Assembly: GCA_964543795.1 (NCBI GenBank)
Contig: CAZIZN010000016.1
Span: 50,618-114,617, forward strand
Direction of reading: 5' to 3'
Length of the DNA: 64,000 nucleotides
Source: JACKIC01 sp964543795
Lineage (GTDB): Bacteria; Planctomycetota; UBA1135; UBA2386
In this document: positions 1 to 8,926 of the stretch, piece by piece
Layout: every line of letters begins with the position of its first letter
Position numbering within the stretch: position 1 is the first letter of the stretch
Notes under the pieces: generated by a model
Database searches by the model: none
The model's input: only the letters and a program-made list of their open reading frames with translations
What the model was told of the DNA's origin: nothing
Program-made: the position numbers and the translations under genes

Positions 1-190
1 CCGTGCCGACCGCCGTGCCGACGGCACCGAGGGCTACGCCCACTGCCCCATACGCCGCAGTTCGCCCGCCGTGGTAGCACAACGCACTCGTGGCGTTCGC
101 ATGCAGTGCCACGGCGAGCGGCCCGCACATGCACGCGCAGTGCACCGAGTTGGCGGCGCCGAAAACGAAACTCTCGAGGAACGCAGTCAT
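1..190 (-). CDS. TauE/SafE-like (DsbD_2-type) membrane protein, 5' part only
   Basis: Read on the minus strand from an ATG at 190-188, this gives an open frame running off the left edge, with 63 codons visible. The N-terminus has the pattern SVHCACMCGPLAVAL, which matches the HC-x2-MCG-P signature of the sulfite-exporter TauE/SafE / UreH-like transmembrane family (DsbD_2). Members often sit beside cbb3 oxidase assembly genes and are thought to help metal or redox handling during cytochrome maturation. It is divergent from ccoI with only about 11 bp between the chosen starts, so both must share a very short promoter region. The rest of the protein is outside the window, so the family call rests on this one motif and on context. 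Confidence 0.6.
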   Translation of the reverse strand, partial: MTAFLESFVFGAANSVHCACMCGPLAVALHANATSALCYHGGRTAAYGAVGVALGAVGTAVGT

Positions 191-201
191 TGGGCCAGCC
201 T

Positions 202-2628
202 GTGGGACACCAGTCGGTAGTCTCGGCGACGGAACGAGCGTCGCACATCCGGAATTCTGCGGATGTCGCGGCGGGGGAGGGGACGGACTCGGGTCGGTGT
301 ACGCACTGTGGCTTGGCCGTGCCCGGCGAACGACGTAGCTCCCGGTTCTGTTGCGCCGGATGCGAAGCGGTGCACGCGCTGCTCGCGGACGAGGACCTGC
401 TGCGCTTCTACGATCTGGGCGGCGGCGACAGCGCCGTCGGGGGCGTGCCGCAGGTCCCGGCCTTCGACTGGCTGGGGGACCACGAGGCGCGCGGCAGCGA
501 CGCGACGACGACGCGGCTCGTGCTCGACGTCCAGGGCATCCGCTGCGCCGCGTGCGTCTGGCTCCTGCAGACCGTGTGGAAACGCCTGCCGGGTGCGATC
601 CACCTGCAGCTCGATGCCTCCCTGGGGCGGGCGACGTTGATCTACCGTCGCGGCGCAGACACCGCGGTGGCGTTCCTCGAGAAGGCTGCGCGGCTGGGCT
701 ACCCGATGGCGCCTGCCAGCCGCCGGATCGAACGCGACACGGGCCTCCTGCTGCGGCTGGGCATCTGCGCGGCGATCGCGATGAATGCGATGATCCTCGC
801 GGTCAGCCTCTACTTCGGGCTCGACGGCGTCGCCGCGGACTCGAACCACGGCGACGGATCGTTGCGGCCGCTGTTCGGCTGGGTGCTGACGGGCCTCGGC
901 ACCGCCAGCGTGCTCGTCGGTGGCCCCGTGTTCTTCCGTGCCGCGCTGGCCGGCTTGCGGGCGCGCGTCGTGCACATGGACTTGCCGATCTCGCTCGGCA
1001 TCGTGCTCGCGTACGCCGGCTCGCTGTACGGCCAGGCGACCGGCGGCGACACCTACTTCGACACGGTGGCGATCTTCATCGCCTTCATGCTGGGTGGTCG
1101 ATTCCTGCAGCATCGGACCCTGGCCAGGAGCCGCGACCAGGTGCTCGCCGACGACGGTGCGGAGCACCTGCGCGCGCGTCGCGTCGTGGACGGGAACGTG
1201 CAGCTCGTGCCCGTGCGCTCGCTCCGTGCCGGCGAAGACCTGCTGCTCGCCCCGGGCGACCTCGTGCCGGTGCGAGTGCGCCTGGTCGATGCGGCAGGCA
1301 GCTTCTCGTTCGACTGGATCAACGGCGAGAGCGAGCCGCGCACGGTGGCGGCAGGCGAGGACCTGCCGGCCGGGACCTTCCAGGCCGGTCGCCGGCCGGT
1401 GCGGGCCACGGTCGTCGCGGACTACGACGCGTCGGGGCTCGCCGAACTGCTCGGGCAGGAGCCGATCGACCGCGAGGACACGCGCGGCCGGGTGCGCTTC
1501 TGGCACGTGCTCAACCGCAGCTACGCCGTCGGCGTGCTCGCCGCGGCCACCGCGCTGGGCCTGCTGTGGGCCTGGATCGATCCGGCCCGCGCGCTGCCCG
1601 TCGCCGTGTCGGTGCTCGTCATCACCTGTCCGTGCGCCATGGGCATCGCGACGCCGCTCGCGTTCCACCTCGCGCTGTCGCTCCTGCGGCGGCGTGGGGT
1701 GTTCGTGCGCACGCGCAGCCTGCTCGACAAGGTGCGTTGCGTGAGGAAGGTGGTGTTCGACAAGACCGGCACGGTGACGTTCGGCGGGGTCACCGCGCGC
1801 GCGTTGCGCACGCCGCCCGCAGACCTGCTGCCCGTGCTCGCCACGATGGTCGCGTCGAGCAACCATCCGGTCAGCCAGGCGATCCTGCGCGAACTGCCGG
1901 CGAGGCCGTTCGACGCGAGCGTCGACGTGGAGGAGGTCCCCGGGCAGGGGCTCGTCGCCGAGCACCTCGGCGTCGAGTACCGGCTCGGCGGGCGACGGTT
2001 CGTCGGCGCGCCCGCGACCGAGGCGTCGGAGCGCGAATGCCTGTTCGCGCGCGCGGGCGAGGTGCTCGCCCACTTCGCGCTCGAGGAGGACTTCCGGGCC
2101 GGGGCCGCCGACGAGATCGCGGCGCTGCGACGGCGGGGCCTGGAAGTGCACCTGATGTCCGGCGATCGCCGCGATCGCGTGGCGCATGCCGCCCGGCTGC
2201 TCGGGGTCGATGCGCAACGGGCCCACGGCGAGATGTCGCCCGAGGACAAAGCCGCCGCGGTGCGTGCGCTCGACAGGGGCGATGTGCTGATGGTCGGCGA
2301 CGGGCTCAACGATGCGCCGGCGTTCGCGGCCGCGTTCTGCGCGGGCACGCCGGCGATGGATCGGCCGGTGCTGCCGGCGCGCGCGGACTTCTGCTTCCGC
2401 GGCGCGCAGGCTGGCGCCGTGCAGTCCCTGTTCCGGGTCGCGGACCTGCATGCCCGCGTCGTGAGGACCAATCTGTCCATGGCGCTCGTCTACAATGGCA
2501 CGACCCTGGTGGTGTGTGCGCTCGCCGCGATGACGCCCGTGCTGTGCGCGGTGTTGATGCCGATCAGCTCGCTGGCGCTGGTGCTGCACACCGCCGTGCG
2601 TCTCGGCCGCGCGAGGAGAACCGCATGA
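202..2628 (+). CDS. ccoI: Copper-transporting P1B-type ATPase CcoI/FixI
   Basis: This heavy-metal P-type ATPase supplies copper for cbb3 oxidase assembly in the inner membrane. Starting from GTG 202, the N-terminus has a cysteine-rich segment (CTHCG and CCAGC) and an HMA domain with GIRCAACVW. Eight or so membrane segments follow, with the TCPCAMG transport motif (Cys476 and Cys478), the DKTGT phosphorylation site (Asp520), SSNHPVS and GDGLNDAP. The N-terminal extra Cys motif and the position at the head of the cco operon fit CcoI rather than CopA. The start is uncertain: an ATG at 106 would run through the start of the divergent gene, and TTG 190 or GTG 202 are better placed. The end overlaps ccoS by 4 bases. 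Confidence 0.9.
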   Translation: MGHQSVVSATERASHIRNSADVAAGEGTDSGRCTHCGLAVPGERRSSRFCCAGCEAVHALLADEDLLRFYDLGGGDSAVGGVPQVPAFDWLGDHEARGSDATTTRLVLDVQGIRCAACVWLLQTVWKRLPGAIHLQLDASLGRATLIYRRGADTAVAFLEKAARLGYPMAPASRRIERDTGLLLRLGICAAIAMNAMILAVSLYFGLDGVAADSNHGDGSLRPLFGWVLTGLGTASVLVGGPVFFRAALAGLRARVVHMDLPISLGIVLAYAGSLYGQATGGDTYFDTVAIFIAFMLGGRFLQHRTLARSRDQVLADDGAEHLRARRVVDGNVQLVPVRSLRAGEDLLLAPGDLVPVRVRLVDAAGSFSFDWINGESEPRTVAAGEDLPAGTFQAGRRPVRATVVADYDASGLAELLGQEPIDREDTRGRVRFWHVLNRSYAVGVLAAATALGLLWAWIDPARALPVAVSVLVITCPCAMGIATPLAFHLALSLLRRRGVFVRTRSLLDKVRCVRKVVFDKTGTVTFGGVTARALRTPPADLLPVLATMVASSNHPVSQAILRELPARPFDASVDVEEVPGQGLVAEHLGVEYRLGGRRFVGAPATEASERECLFARAGEVLAHFALEEDFRAGAADEIAALRRRGLEVHLMSGDRRDRVAHAARLLGVDAQRAHGEMSPEDKAAAVRALDRGDVLMVGDGLNDAPAFAAAFCAGTPAMDRPVLPARADFCFRGAQAGAVQSLFRVADLHARVVRTNLSMALVYNGTTLVVCALAAMTPVLCAVLMPISSLALVLHTAVRLGRARRTA

Positions 2629-2810
2629 ACGTCGTGCCGCTGCTGTTGCTGTGCAGTCTGGTGCTCGTCGCCGGCTCCATCGTCCTGTTCGTCGTCTCGG
2701 CCAGGCAGGGCGACTGCCACGAGGCCGAGCGCATGAGCCTTCTCCCGCTCGAGGACGACGCGCAGGCGCCGACCGAGCCCGTCGATCCATCCACTTCCGA
2801 ACCGAGGTAA
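2625..2810 (+). CDS. ccoS: cbb3 oxidase assembly protein CcoS
   Basis: A 61-residue protein has one N-terminal membrane helix (about residues 5-24) and a short acidic tail. CcoS/FixS is a small single-span protein needed for cofactor insertion into cbb3 oxidase. Its start overlaps the ccoI stop (ATGA), with GAGGAG 6-7 bases upstream of the ATG. The tail carries ERMSLLPLEDD, not the usual CcoS ending. A near-identical sequence (RRMSSLPLQDD) sits in the ccoQ product two genes on. The call rests on size, topology and position between ccoI and ccoNO; a second CcoQ-like protein is the main alternative. Confidence 0.72.
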   Translation: MNVVPLLLLCSLVLVAGSIVLFVVSARQGDCHEAERMSLLPLEDDAQAPTEPVDPSTSEPR

Positions 2811-2814
2811 CCCC

Positions 2815-5184
2815 ATGCTCTCCGCGACCGTCACCGAGACCCGCCGCGTCGTCTACGACGACGCCACCGTGCGGGGCTTCGTCTGGGCGAGCGTGATCTG
2901 GGGCGCGATCGGCCTGCTGGTCGGGCTCTTCATCGCGCTGCAGCTCAGCTTCCCCGCGCTCAACTTCGACACGTCGTTCCTGACGTTCAGCCGACTGCGG
3001 CCCCTGCACACCAACGCGGTGATCTTCGCGCTGGTCGGCAACATGATGTTCGCGGGCATCTACTACAGCAGCCAGCGCCTGCTCAAGGCGCGCATGGCCA
3101 GCGACCTGCTCAGCAAGGTGCACCTGTGGGGGTGGCAGCTGATCATCCTCGGCGCCGCGCTGACGCTGCCGTTCGGCATCACGCAGTCGAAGGAGTACGC
3201 CGAACTCGAGTGGTTCCTCGACGTGCTCGTGGTGCTCGTCTGGGTCGCGTTCGCGGTCAACTTCTTCTGGACGCTGGCGATCCGCAACGAGAGGAATCTC
3301 TACGTCGCGATCTGGTTCTACATCTCGACGATCCTGACGATCGCGGTGCTCTACATCGTCAACAACCTGGCGTTGCCGGTGACCATGACGAAGAGCTACG
3401 GCGTGTTCGCCGGCGCGCAGGACGCACTCACGCAGTGGTGGTACGGCCACAACGCGGTCGCGTTCTTCCTGACGACCCCGATCCTCGGGATCATGTACTA
3501 CTTCCTGCCCAAGGCGGCGGACCGGCCGGTGTTCAGCTACCGGCTGTCGATCGTGCACTTCTGGGCGCTGGTCTTCATCTACATCTGGGCCGGTCCGCAC
3601 CACCTGCTGAACACCGCGCTGCCGGACTGGGCGCAGTCGCTCGGCATGCTGTTCAGCCTCATGCTGTGGGCGCCGTCGTGGGGCGGCATGCTCAACGGCC
3701 TGCTGACGCTGCGCGGTGCGTGGCACAAGGTGCGCACCGATCCCGTGCTCAAGTTCTTCGTCGCCGGCGTGACGTTCTACGGCATGGCGACCTTCGAGGG
3801 GCCGCTGCTTTCGATCAAGGCGGTCAGCGCGCTCGGCCACTACACGGACTGGATCATCGGCCACGTGCACAGCGGCGCGCTCGGGTGGAACGGCTTCATG
3901 GCGGCGGGCATGTTCTACTGGCTCGTGCCCAGGCTGTTCGGCACCAAGCTGCACAGCCAGAAGCTGGCTGACTACCACTTCTGGATCGGCATGTTCGGCA
4001 TCCTGCTCTACGTCGCGTCGATGTGGGTCTCGGGCATCAGCCAGGGGCTCATGTGGCGTGCGGAGACGGTGGAAGGGGGGCTGCAGTACACCGACTGGAA
4101 CGCCATCCTCGAGGACCAGAAGTGGATGTACATCGCCCGCAGCCTCGGCGGCGGCATGTTCCTCGTCGGCTGGCTGATGATGGCCTACAACCTGTTGGTC
4201 ACGGCGATGTCCGGCAAGCCGGTGACCGTCGAGACCGAGGTCGCGGTGACGCGCACGGCGCCGCTGCCCGGCGAACCGTCGACGGCCCGGCTCGTGTTCG
4301 GCAAGCCGTTCGTCCTGGCGCTCATCGGCATGATCGCGGCCACGATGTTCGCGATGCCGAGCGTCGGGCTCGCCGTGCTCGGCTTCGTGCTGTTGCTCGC
4401 GGTGGTCGCCTTCGCCGCGGGCATGCTCTACCGCTCGACGGGGGCCGGCAAGCACACCTGGCACGACTTGATCGAGTCGCGGCCGCTGGCGTTCTCGGTG
4501 CTGACGCTGATCGCGGTCGTCATCGGCGGCGTCATCGAGCTGCTGCCGGGCCTCGTGATCGACAAGCAGGTGCCGCTCGCGCAGAACGGCGAGATGTGCG
4601 TGCAACCCTACACGGCGCTCGAGATCACGGGCCGCGACATCTACGTGCGCGAGGGCTGCTACGTCTGCCACTCGCAGATGATCCGGCCGTTCCGCAGCGA
4701 ACAGCTGCGCTACCGGAACAGCGACACGCGCTACATCGACGGTCCCAGCCGGCTCGAGGAGTCGATGTGGGACCATCCCTTCCAGTGGGGCAGCAAGCGC
4801 ACCGGGCCGGACCTGGCGCGCGTCGGCACCAAGTACAACGAAGCCTGGCACTGGGACCACATGCGCGATCCGCGCACGACCTCGGGCAACTCGGTCATGC
4901 CGGCCTACCCGTGGCTCTACGAGACGAGCACCGATGCGGCGCTCGCCCAGGACAAGATGCGCGTCCTCAAGAAGCTCGGCACGCCCTACACCGACGAGCA
5001 GATCGCCGCCGCACCGGCCGCGCACCAGCGTCAGGCCGAGCAGATCTGCGCCAACCTCGCCCAGCAGGGCAAGAGCGACGCGCGGCCCGATCAGGAGGCC
5101 GTCGCGTTGATCGCCTATCTCATGCGTCTCGGACGCAACCTCGAACGCGCGCAGTCGCAGTCCGCGGCTGCAGGAGGCAAGTGA
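2815..5184 (+). CDS. ccoNO: Fused cbb3 oxidase subunits I and II (CcoN-CcoO)
   Basis: A 789-residue fusion has the catalytic subunit CcoN (about residues 1-480, twelve or more membrane helices) followed by CcoO. The CcoN part keeps histidine-bearing helices such as RPLHTNAV, WWYGHNAVAF, AGPHHLLNT and GHVHSGALGWNG, which bind the haems and CuB. The CcoO part begins after a linker, has its own anchor helix (around residue 560-580), and carries one c-type haem site GCYVCHSQ (Cys615, Cys618, His619). In many bacteria these are separate genes; fused versions are known in some phyla. The start follows the ccoS stop by four bases, with GAGG just before it, and the 3' end overlaps ccoQ by one base. 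Confidence 0.95.
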   Translation: MLSATVTETRRVVYDDATVRGFVWASVIWGAIGLLVGLFIALQLSFPALNFDTSFLTFSRLRPLHTNAVIFALVGNMMFAGIYYSSQRLLKARMASDLLSKVHLWGWQLIILGAALTLPFGITQSKEYAELEWFLDVLVVLVWVAFAVNFFWTLAIRNERNLYVAIWFYISTILTIAVLYIVNNLALPVTMTKSYGVFAGAQDALTQWWYGHNAVAFFLTTPILGIMYYFLPKAADRPVFSYRLSIVHFWALVFIYIWAGPHHLLNTALPDWAQSLGMLFSLMLWAPSWGGMLNGLLTLRGAWHKVRTDPVLKFFVAGVTFYGMATFEGPLLSIKAVSALGHYTDWIIGHVHSGALGWNGFMAAGMFYWLVPRLFGTKLHSQKLADYHFWIGMFGILLYVASMWVSGISQGLMWRAETVEGGLQYTDWNAILEDQKWMYIARSLGGGMFLVGWLMMAYNLLVTAMSGKPVTVETEVAVTRTAPLPGEPSTARLVFGKPFVLALIGMIAATMFAMPSVGLAVLGFVLLLAVVAFAAGMLYRSTGAGKHTWHDLIESRPLAFSVLTLIAVVIGGVIELLPGLVIDKQVPLAQNGEMCVQPYTALEITGRDIYVREGCYVCHSQMIRPFRSEQLRYRNSDTRYIDGPSRLEESMWDHPFQWGSKRTGPDLARVGTKYNEAWHWDHMRDPRTTSGNSVMPAYPWLYETSTDAALAQDKMRVLKKLGTPYTDEQIAAAPAAHQRQAEQICANLAQQGKSDARPDQEAVALIAYLMRLGRNLERAQSQSAAAGGK

Positions 5185-5366
5185 TGCTCCGACAGTTCCT
5201 CGCCGGCATCTCGCTGACGGACCTGCCGGTCGTCGCGATGGTGCTGTTCCTGGCGATCTTCCTCGCGGTGCTCGTGCGCGTCAGTCAGCGCGCGCGGACG
5301 CCCGAGTACCGCCGCATGTCTTCCCTGCCTCTCCAGGACGACGTCGACGAGAGGACCCGATCATGA
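5184..5366 (+). CDS. ccoQ: CcoQ/FixQ-like small cbb3 oxidase subunit
   Basis: A 60-residue protein has one membrane helix (about residues 15-33) and the cytoplasmic tail YRRMSSLPLQDD. The size, single span and place between ccoNO and ccoP match CcoQ, which stabilises the oxidase complex. The ATG shares a base with the ccoNO stop, preceded by CAGGAGG, a strong ribosome site. The stop overlaps the ccoP start (ATGA). The frame is short but the topology and tight coupling on both sides support it. Confidence 0.82.
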   Translation: MLRQFLAGISLTDLPVVAMVLFLAIFLAVLVRVSQRARTPEYRRMSSLPLQDDVDERTRS

Positions 5367-5920
5367 GCAACGAGAATCTGCGCGAGCACGTCTACGACGG
5401 CATCCAGGAGTTCGACAACCGCCTGCCGAACTGGTGGCTCTGGACGTTCTACACGGCGTGCATCTTCTCGGTCGCCTACTGGGTGCACTACCACACGCTG
5501 GGCACCGGCGACCTGCCCATCGACGCGTACGCCGTCGAGCAGCGCGAAGCGGCGGCGCGCGCCGAAGCGGAGGCCGCGAAGAATCCGGTGTCCGACGAAC
5601 TGCTCGCGAAGCTCGCCAAGGAGCCCGCAGTGGTCGCCGAAGGCGAGAAGATCTTCAAGGACATGACCAAGTGCGCGCTCTGCCACAAGCCGGACGGCGG
5701 TGGTCTGATCGGTCCCAACCTGACCGACGAGTACTGGGTCTACGGCAAGAAGCCGATGGACATCTACACGTCGATCCTGAAGGGGCGGCCCGGCGGCATG
5801 CTGGCCCACGAGGCGTTCGGACAGCAGTTCGTGCAGCGGGCGACGGCGTACGTGCTGTCGATCCAGAACACGAACGTCGCGGGGGGCAAGGCTCCCGAGC
5901 CGAACGCGAAGAAGGAGTAG
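5363..5920 (+). CDS. ccoP: Mono-haem CcoP, cbb3 oxidase subunit III
   Basis: A 185-residue protein has an N-terminal region typical of CcoP (EFDNRLPNWWLW), one membrane helix (about residues 25-43) and a single cytochrome c domain. The only haem site is CALCH (Cys104, Cys107, His108), with GGMLAH near residue 143 offering the axial methionine. Proteobacterial CcoP has two haem c domains, so this version lacks one. The protein passes electrons from soluble cytochromes toward CcoO and CcoN. It is translationally coupled to ccoQ by a 4-base overlap. Confidence 0.92.
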   Translation: MSNENLREHVYDGIQEFDNRLPNWWLWTFYTACIFSVAYWVHYHTLGTGDLPIDAYAVEQREAAARAEAEAAKNPVSDELLAKLAKEPAVVAEGEKIFKDMTKCALCHKPDGGGLIGPNLTDEYWVYGKKPMDIYTSILKGRPGGMLAHEAFGQQFVQRATAYVLSIQNTNVAGGKAPEPNAKKE

Positions 5921-5951
5921 GAAGCAGCCACTTCGCCGGCGCCCCACAGCC

Positions 5952-7406
5952 ATGAACGATCCAGGACCAGCAGAGGGCAACGGGCCCGCACAGACGCAGA
6001 AGCCGAAGGTCCACAAGGGCCGCGCGGTGGTGCGGCGGCCGGAGATCGACACGCTCTTCAGCATCAACCCGGACGGCACGCGCAACGCAATCCACCCGGC
6101 GGACGTGCGCGGCCGCTTCCAGGTGCGGAAGAACGTGCTCTGGGTGCTGCTGATCGCCGTCTACCTGGTCGTGCCGTGGCTGCGCATCGACGGCGTGCCC
6201 GTGCTGCTGCTGGATCTGCCCAACCGGCACTTCTACCTGCTCGGGCACACGTTCAACGCCCAGGACTTCTGGTACGCGTTCTTCTTCATCACCGGCCTGG
6301 GCTTCTCCTTGTTCGTCGCCGCCGGGCTCTACGGGCGCGTCTGGTGCGGATACGCGTGCCCGCAGACCGTGTTCCTCGAAGGTGTGTTCCGACGCGTCGA
6401 ACGTTGGATCGAAGGGCCGCCGGCCGCCCGCGCGAAGCTCGACAAGGCGCCGCTGCGCGCCAGGTTCTGGCGACGTGGCGCCAAGATGGTGGTGTTCCTG
6501 GCGATCGCCGCCGTGATCACGCATTCGTTCCTCGGCTACTTCGTGCGCGTGGAGGAACTGGTCTCTGCCGTGACCTCGTCGCCCGCGCAGCACCCGTTCG
6601 CCTTCGCCTTCGTCGTCGTCGCAACCGGGATCCTGTTCGTCAACTTCACGTGGTTCCGCGAACAGCTCTGCATCGTGGTGTGCCCCTACGGCCGCCTGCA
6701 GGGCGCGCTCTACGATGCGGACACCGTCGTCGTCGGTTACGACCAGCGTCGCGGCGAGCCGCGCGGGCCCGCGGGCGCCCAGGGTGCCGGTGACTGCGTC
6801 GACTGCTTCCGCTGCGTGGCGGTGTGTCCGACCGGTATCGACATCCGCAACGGCACGCAGCTCGAGTGCGTCGGCTGTGCGAACTGCATCGACGCCTGCG
6901 ACGACGTGATGACGAAGCTCGGGCGGTCGAAGGGCCTGGTGCGCTACGACAGCCAGCGAGGGTTCGAGTCGGGCGTGCGGCGTTTCTTCCGCGGCCGCGT
7001 CGTGCTGTACGCGGCGCTGATGCTGTTGGGCATCGGCGTCATGTCGCTCGCGTTCACGCAGCGTCACCCGTTCGAGGCGAACCTGCAGCGCGCGGTCGGC
7101 AGCGCGTACCGGATCGTCGACGGGCGTGTGCACAACGTGTTCGATCTCTACGTGATCAACAAGCGACCGGGGCCTCGTCGGTTCCGTGTGCTCGTGAAGT
7201 CGCCGGCCGAGGCCGAGGTGTTGGTGGCCCTGCCCGAGATCGAACTCGCATCGCTGGGCGACGCCCACGTCCCCGTGCACGTGTTCGTGCCGACGGACCG
7301 CTTCGCATCGGGGCTGACCCTCGATCTCGAGGTCTCCTGCGAGGAGGACGGGGCGCCGTTGGTGCGTCACGCGCAGGCGCGCCTGCTGGGCCCGTCGACG
7401 CCCTGA
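5952..7406 (+). CDS. ccoG: cbb3 oxidase accessory polyferredoxin CcoG/FixG
   Basis: A 484-residue membrane ferredoxin shows several helices, GRVWCGYACPQTVF, CIVVCPYG, and then two 4Fe-4S ferredoxin motifs in CVDCFRCVAVCPTG and CVGCANCIDACD. The C-terminal 120 residues form the Ig-like FixG domain. CcoG is thought to reduce copper for delivery to the cbb3 catalytic subunit. It is the last gene of the cco operon, 31 bp after ccoP. A FixH/CcoH gene, usual next to FixG, is not visible here. The end lies 16 bp from the converging kinase gene. Confidence 0.93.
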   Translation: MNDPGPAEGNGPAQTQKPKVHKGRAVVRRPEIDTLFSINPDGTRNAIHPADVRGRFQVRKNVLWVLLIAVYLVVPWLRIDGVPVLLLDLPNRHFYLLGHTFNAQDFWYAFFFITGLGFSLFVAAGLYGRVWCGYACPQTVFLEGVFRRVERWIEGPPAARAKLDKAPLRARFWRRGAKMVVFLAIAAVITHSFLGYFVRVEELVSAVTSSPAQHPFAFAFVVVATGILFVNFTWFREQLCIVVCPYGRLQGALYDADTVVVGYDQRRGEPRGPAGAQGAGDCVDCFRCVAVCPTGIDIRNGTQLECVGCANCIDACDDVMTKLGRSKGLVRYDSQRGFESGVRRFFRGRVVLYAALMLLGIGVMSLAFTQRHPFEANLQRAVGSAYRIVDGRVHNVFDLYVINKRPGPRRFRVLVKSPAEAEVLVALPEIELASLGDAHVPVHVFVPTDRFASGLTLDLEVSCEEDGAPLVRHAQARLLGPSTP

Positions 7407-7422
7407 CGGGCGGCGTTCGGCA

Positions 7423-8760
7423 TCACTCGTTCCGGTCGGCGCAGGGCAGTCGGATGCGGAAGGTCGCACCGTGTCCCGGAGCGCTCACGACGGTCAGCGT
7501 GCCGTGGTAGCCCTCGACGATGCTGCGGCTGACCGACAGGCCGAGACCCGTGCCGCCGCGCGCGCGTTTGGTCGTGACGAACGGCTCGAAGATGCGCTCG
7601 CCGAGGCTCTCCGGAATGCCTGGGCCGTTGTCGACGACCGAGAGCACGACGTGTCGTTCGGTCGGCTCGCACGCGATCCGGACCTGCTTGTCGTTGCCCG
7701 AGTGCGCCAGCAGCGCGTCCTTGGCGTTGATCAGCAGGTTGAGCAGCACCTGTTGGATCTGCTGTGGCCGCGCTAGCACCGGCGGCAGCTGTTCCGGCAG
7801 TTCGACGCGCAGGGCGATGCCGTGGCGCTTGAAGTTCTCGCCGATGAGTCGCAGCGTGCGCTGCACGACTTCCTGCAGCGAGGTGGGTTGCGCGCGGTCG
7901 TTGTCGTCGCGCGCGAACTGCAGCAGGTCCTTGACGATGTCGGCGATGCGTTCGCCTTCCTCGATGATGACCTGACAGTTCTCCTTGGGGTCGTCGCCGT
8001 CGGCGATCAACTGTGCGCAGTTGATGATCGTGTTGACGGGATTGTTCACCTCGTGTGCGACGCCCGCGGCCAGTTCGCCGACCGCGGCGAGCCGTTCGGT
8101 CTGCGCGAGCTTCGACTGCATCTGCTTGCGCTCGGTGATGTCGCGGATCACCGCGGTGAAGAAGCGGCGATCGCCGTTGCGGCCCTCGCCGACCGACAGG
8201 TCGATGGGGAAGAGCGTGCCGTCCTTCCTCTTGCCGAGCACCTCGCGGCCGATGCCGATGATGCGCCGCTCGCCGGTGGCTGCGTAGCGGCGCAGGTAGC
8301 CGTCGTGTTCGGTGTGGAACGGCTCGGGCATCAGCATCGAGACGTTGCGACCGACCATCTCCTCGGCGGCGTGGCCGAAGAGCCGGACGGCGGCGCCGTT
8401 GACGTTCTCGATGATGCCGGCGGCGTCGATGCTGACGATGCCCTCCGTCGCGGTGTGGAAGATGGCCTGCAGCCGGGCCGCGCTGCCACTCGCCTCGAGC
8501 GAGGCTGCGAGCCGGCCTTCCTCGGCGGTGGACGACGCCTGGCGAACCCATCCGGCCAGATGCTTCCTGAACCAGTAGAGGCAGATCGCGGTGGCGCCTG
8601 CCGCGCCGGTCGCCAGCACGAGCACGGTGCGGGCCGCCCCGTCGACCGGCAGCCAGCCGGCGACCACGGCGAAGCCCAGCGTCGAATACGCGGCAGCCGC
8701 GATGGCAGCGCCGGGACGCGTGCCGATCTGGTCGAGCGAGGCGCCAGGGGCGTCGGTCAT
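7423..8760 (-). CDS. fixL: FixL-like haem-PAS oxygen-sensing histidine kinase
   Basis: A 445-residue kinase has two N-terminal membrane helices (about 18-38 and 43-64), one PAS domain (about 95-210), a HisKA domain with AGVAHEVNNP (phospho-His236) and a C-terminal ATPase domain (DNGPGIPE, GTGLGLSVS). The PAS part closely follows rhizobial FixL around the haem: LMPEPFHTEHDGYLRRY has the proximal histidine (His152), and IIGIGRE has the distal arginine (Arg172). This makes oxygen sensing likely. It converges on ccoG, and the operon next door encodes the microaerobic oxidase, the classical FixL target. No dedicated FixJ is fused or overlapping. The likely partner is the regulator at 10090. Confidence 0.85.
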   Translation of the reverse strand: MTDAPGASLDQIGTRPGAAIAAAAYSTLGFAVVAGWLPVDGAARTVLVLATGAAGATAICLYWFRKHLAGWVRQASSTAEEGRLAASLEASGSAARLQAIFHTATEGIVSIDAAGIIENVNGAAVRLFGHAAEEMVGRNVSMLMPEPFHTEHDGYLRRYAATGERRIIGIGREVLGKRKDGTLFPIDLSVGEGRNGDRRFFTAVIRDITERKQMQSKLAQTERLAAVGELAAGVAHEVNNPVNTIINCAQLIADGDDPKENCQVIIEEGERIADIVKDLLQFARDDNDRAQPTSLQEVVQRTLRLIGENFKRHGIALRVELPEQLPPVLARPQQIQQVLLNLLINAKDALLAHSGNDKQVRIACEPTERHVVLSVVDNGPGIPESLGERIFEPFVTTKRARGGTGLGLSVSRSIVEGYHGTLTVVSAPGHGATFRIRLPCADRNE

Positions 8761-8926
8761 GCCCGGTTGGTTTTATCCACGGGGGTACGTCTGTCTACGT
8801 TGCCATACGCGCTTCGCTACGAACTTGAGCCCCAAGCCGCGGGGGCGCGCGTCTGCCAGAATCCTCCTCGCGCGACCAGGACGTCCGGTCCCCAGCCGAC
8901 CGGTCAAGTGCAGAGCGCGTTTCGCA

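Noticed and set aside
190..202. FNR/FixK-type box upstream of ccoI
   Set aside because: No TTGAT-N4-ATCAA palindrome could be found in the very short divergent region.
187..5025. Very long open frame on the minus strand opposite the cco operon
   Set aside because: It is a shadow of the cco genes. The composition is Arg/His/Asp-rich with no domain, and the plus-strand genes have clear families and coupling.
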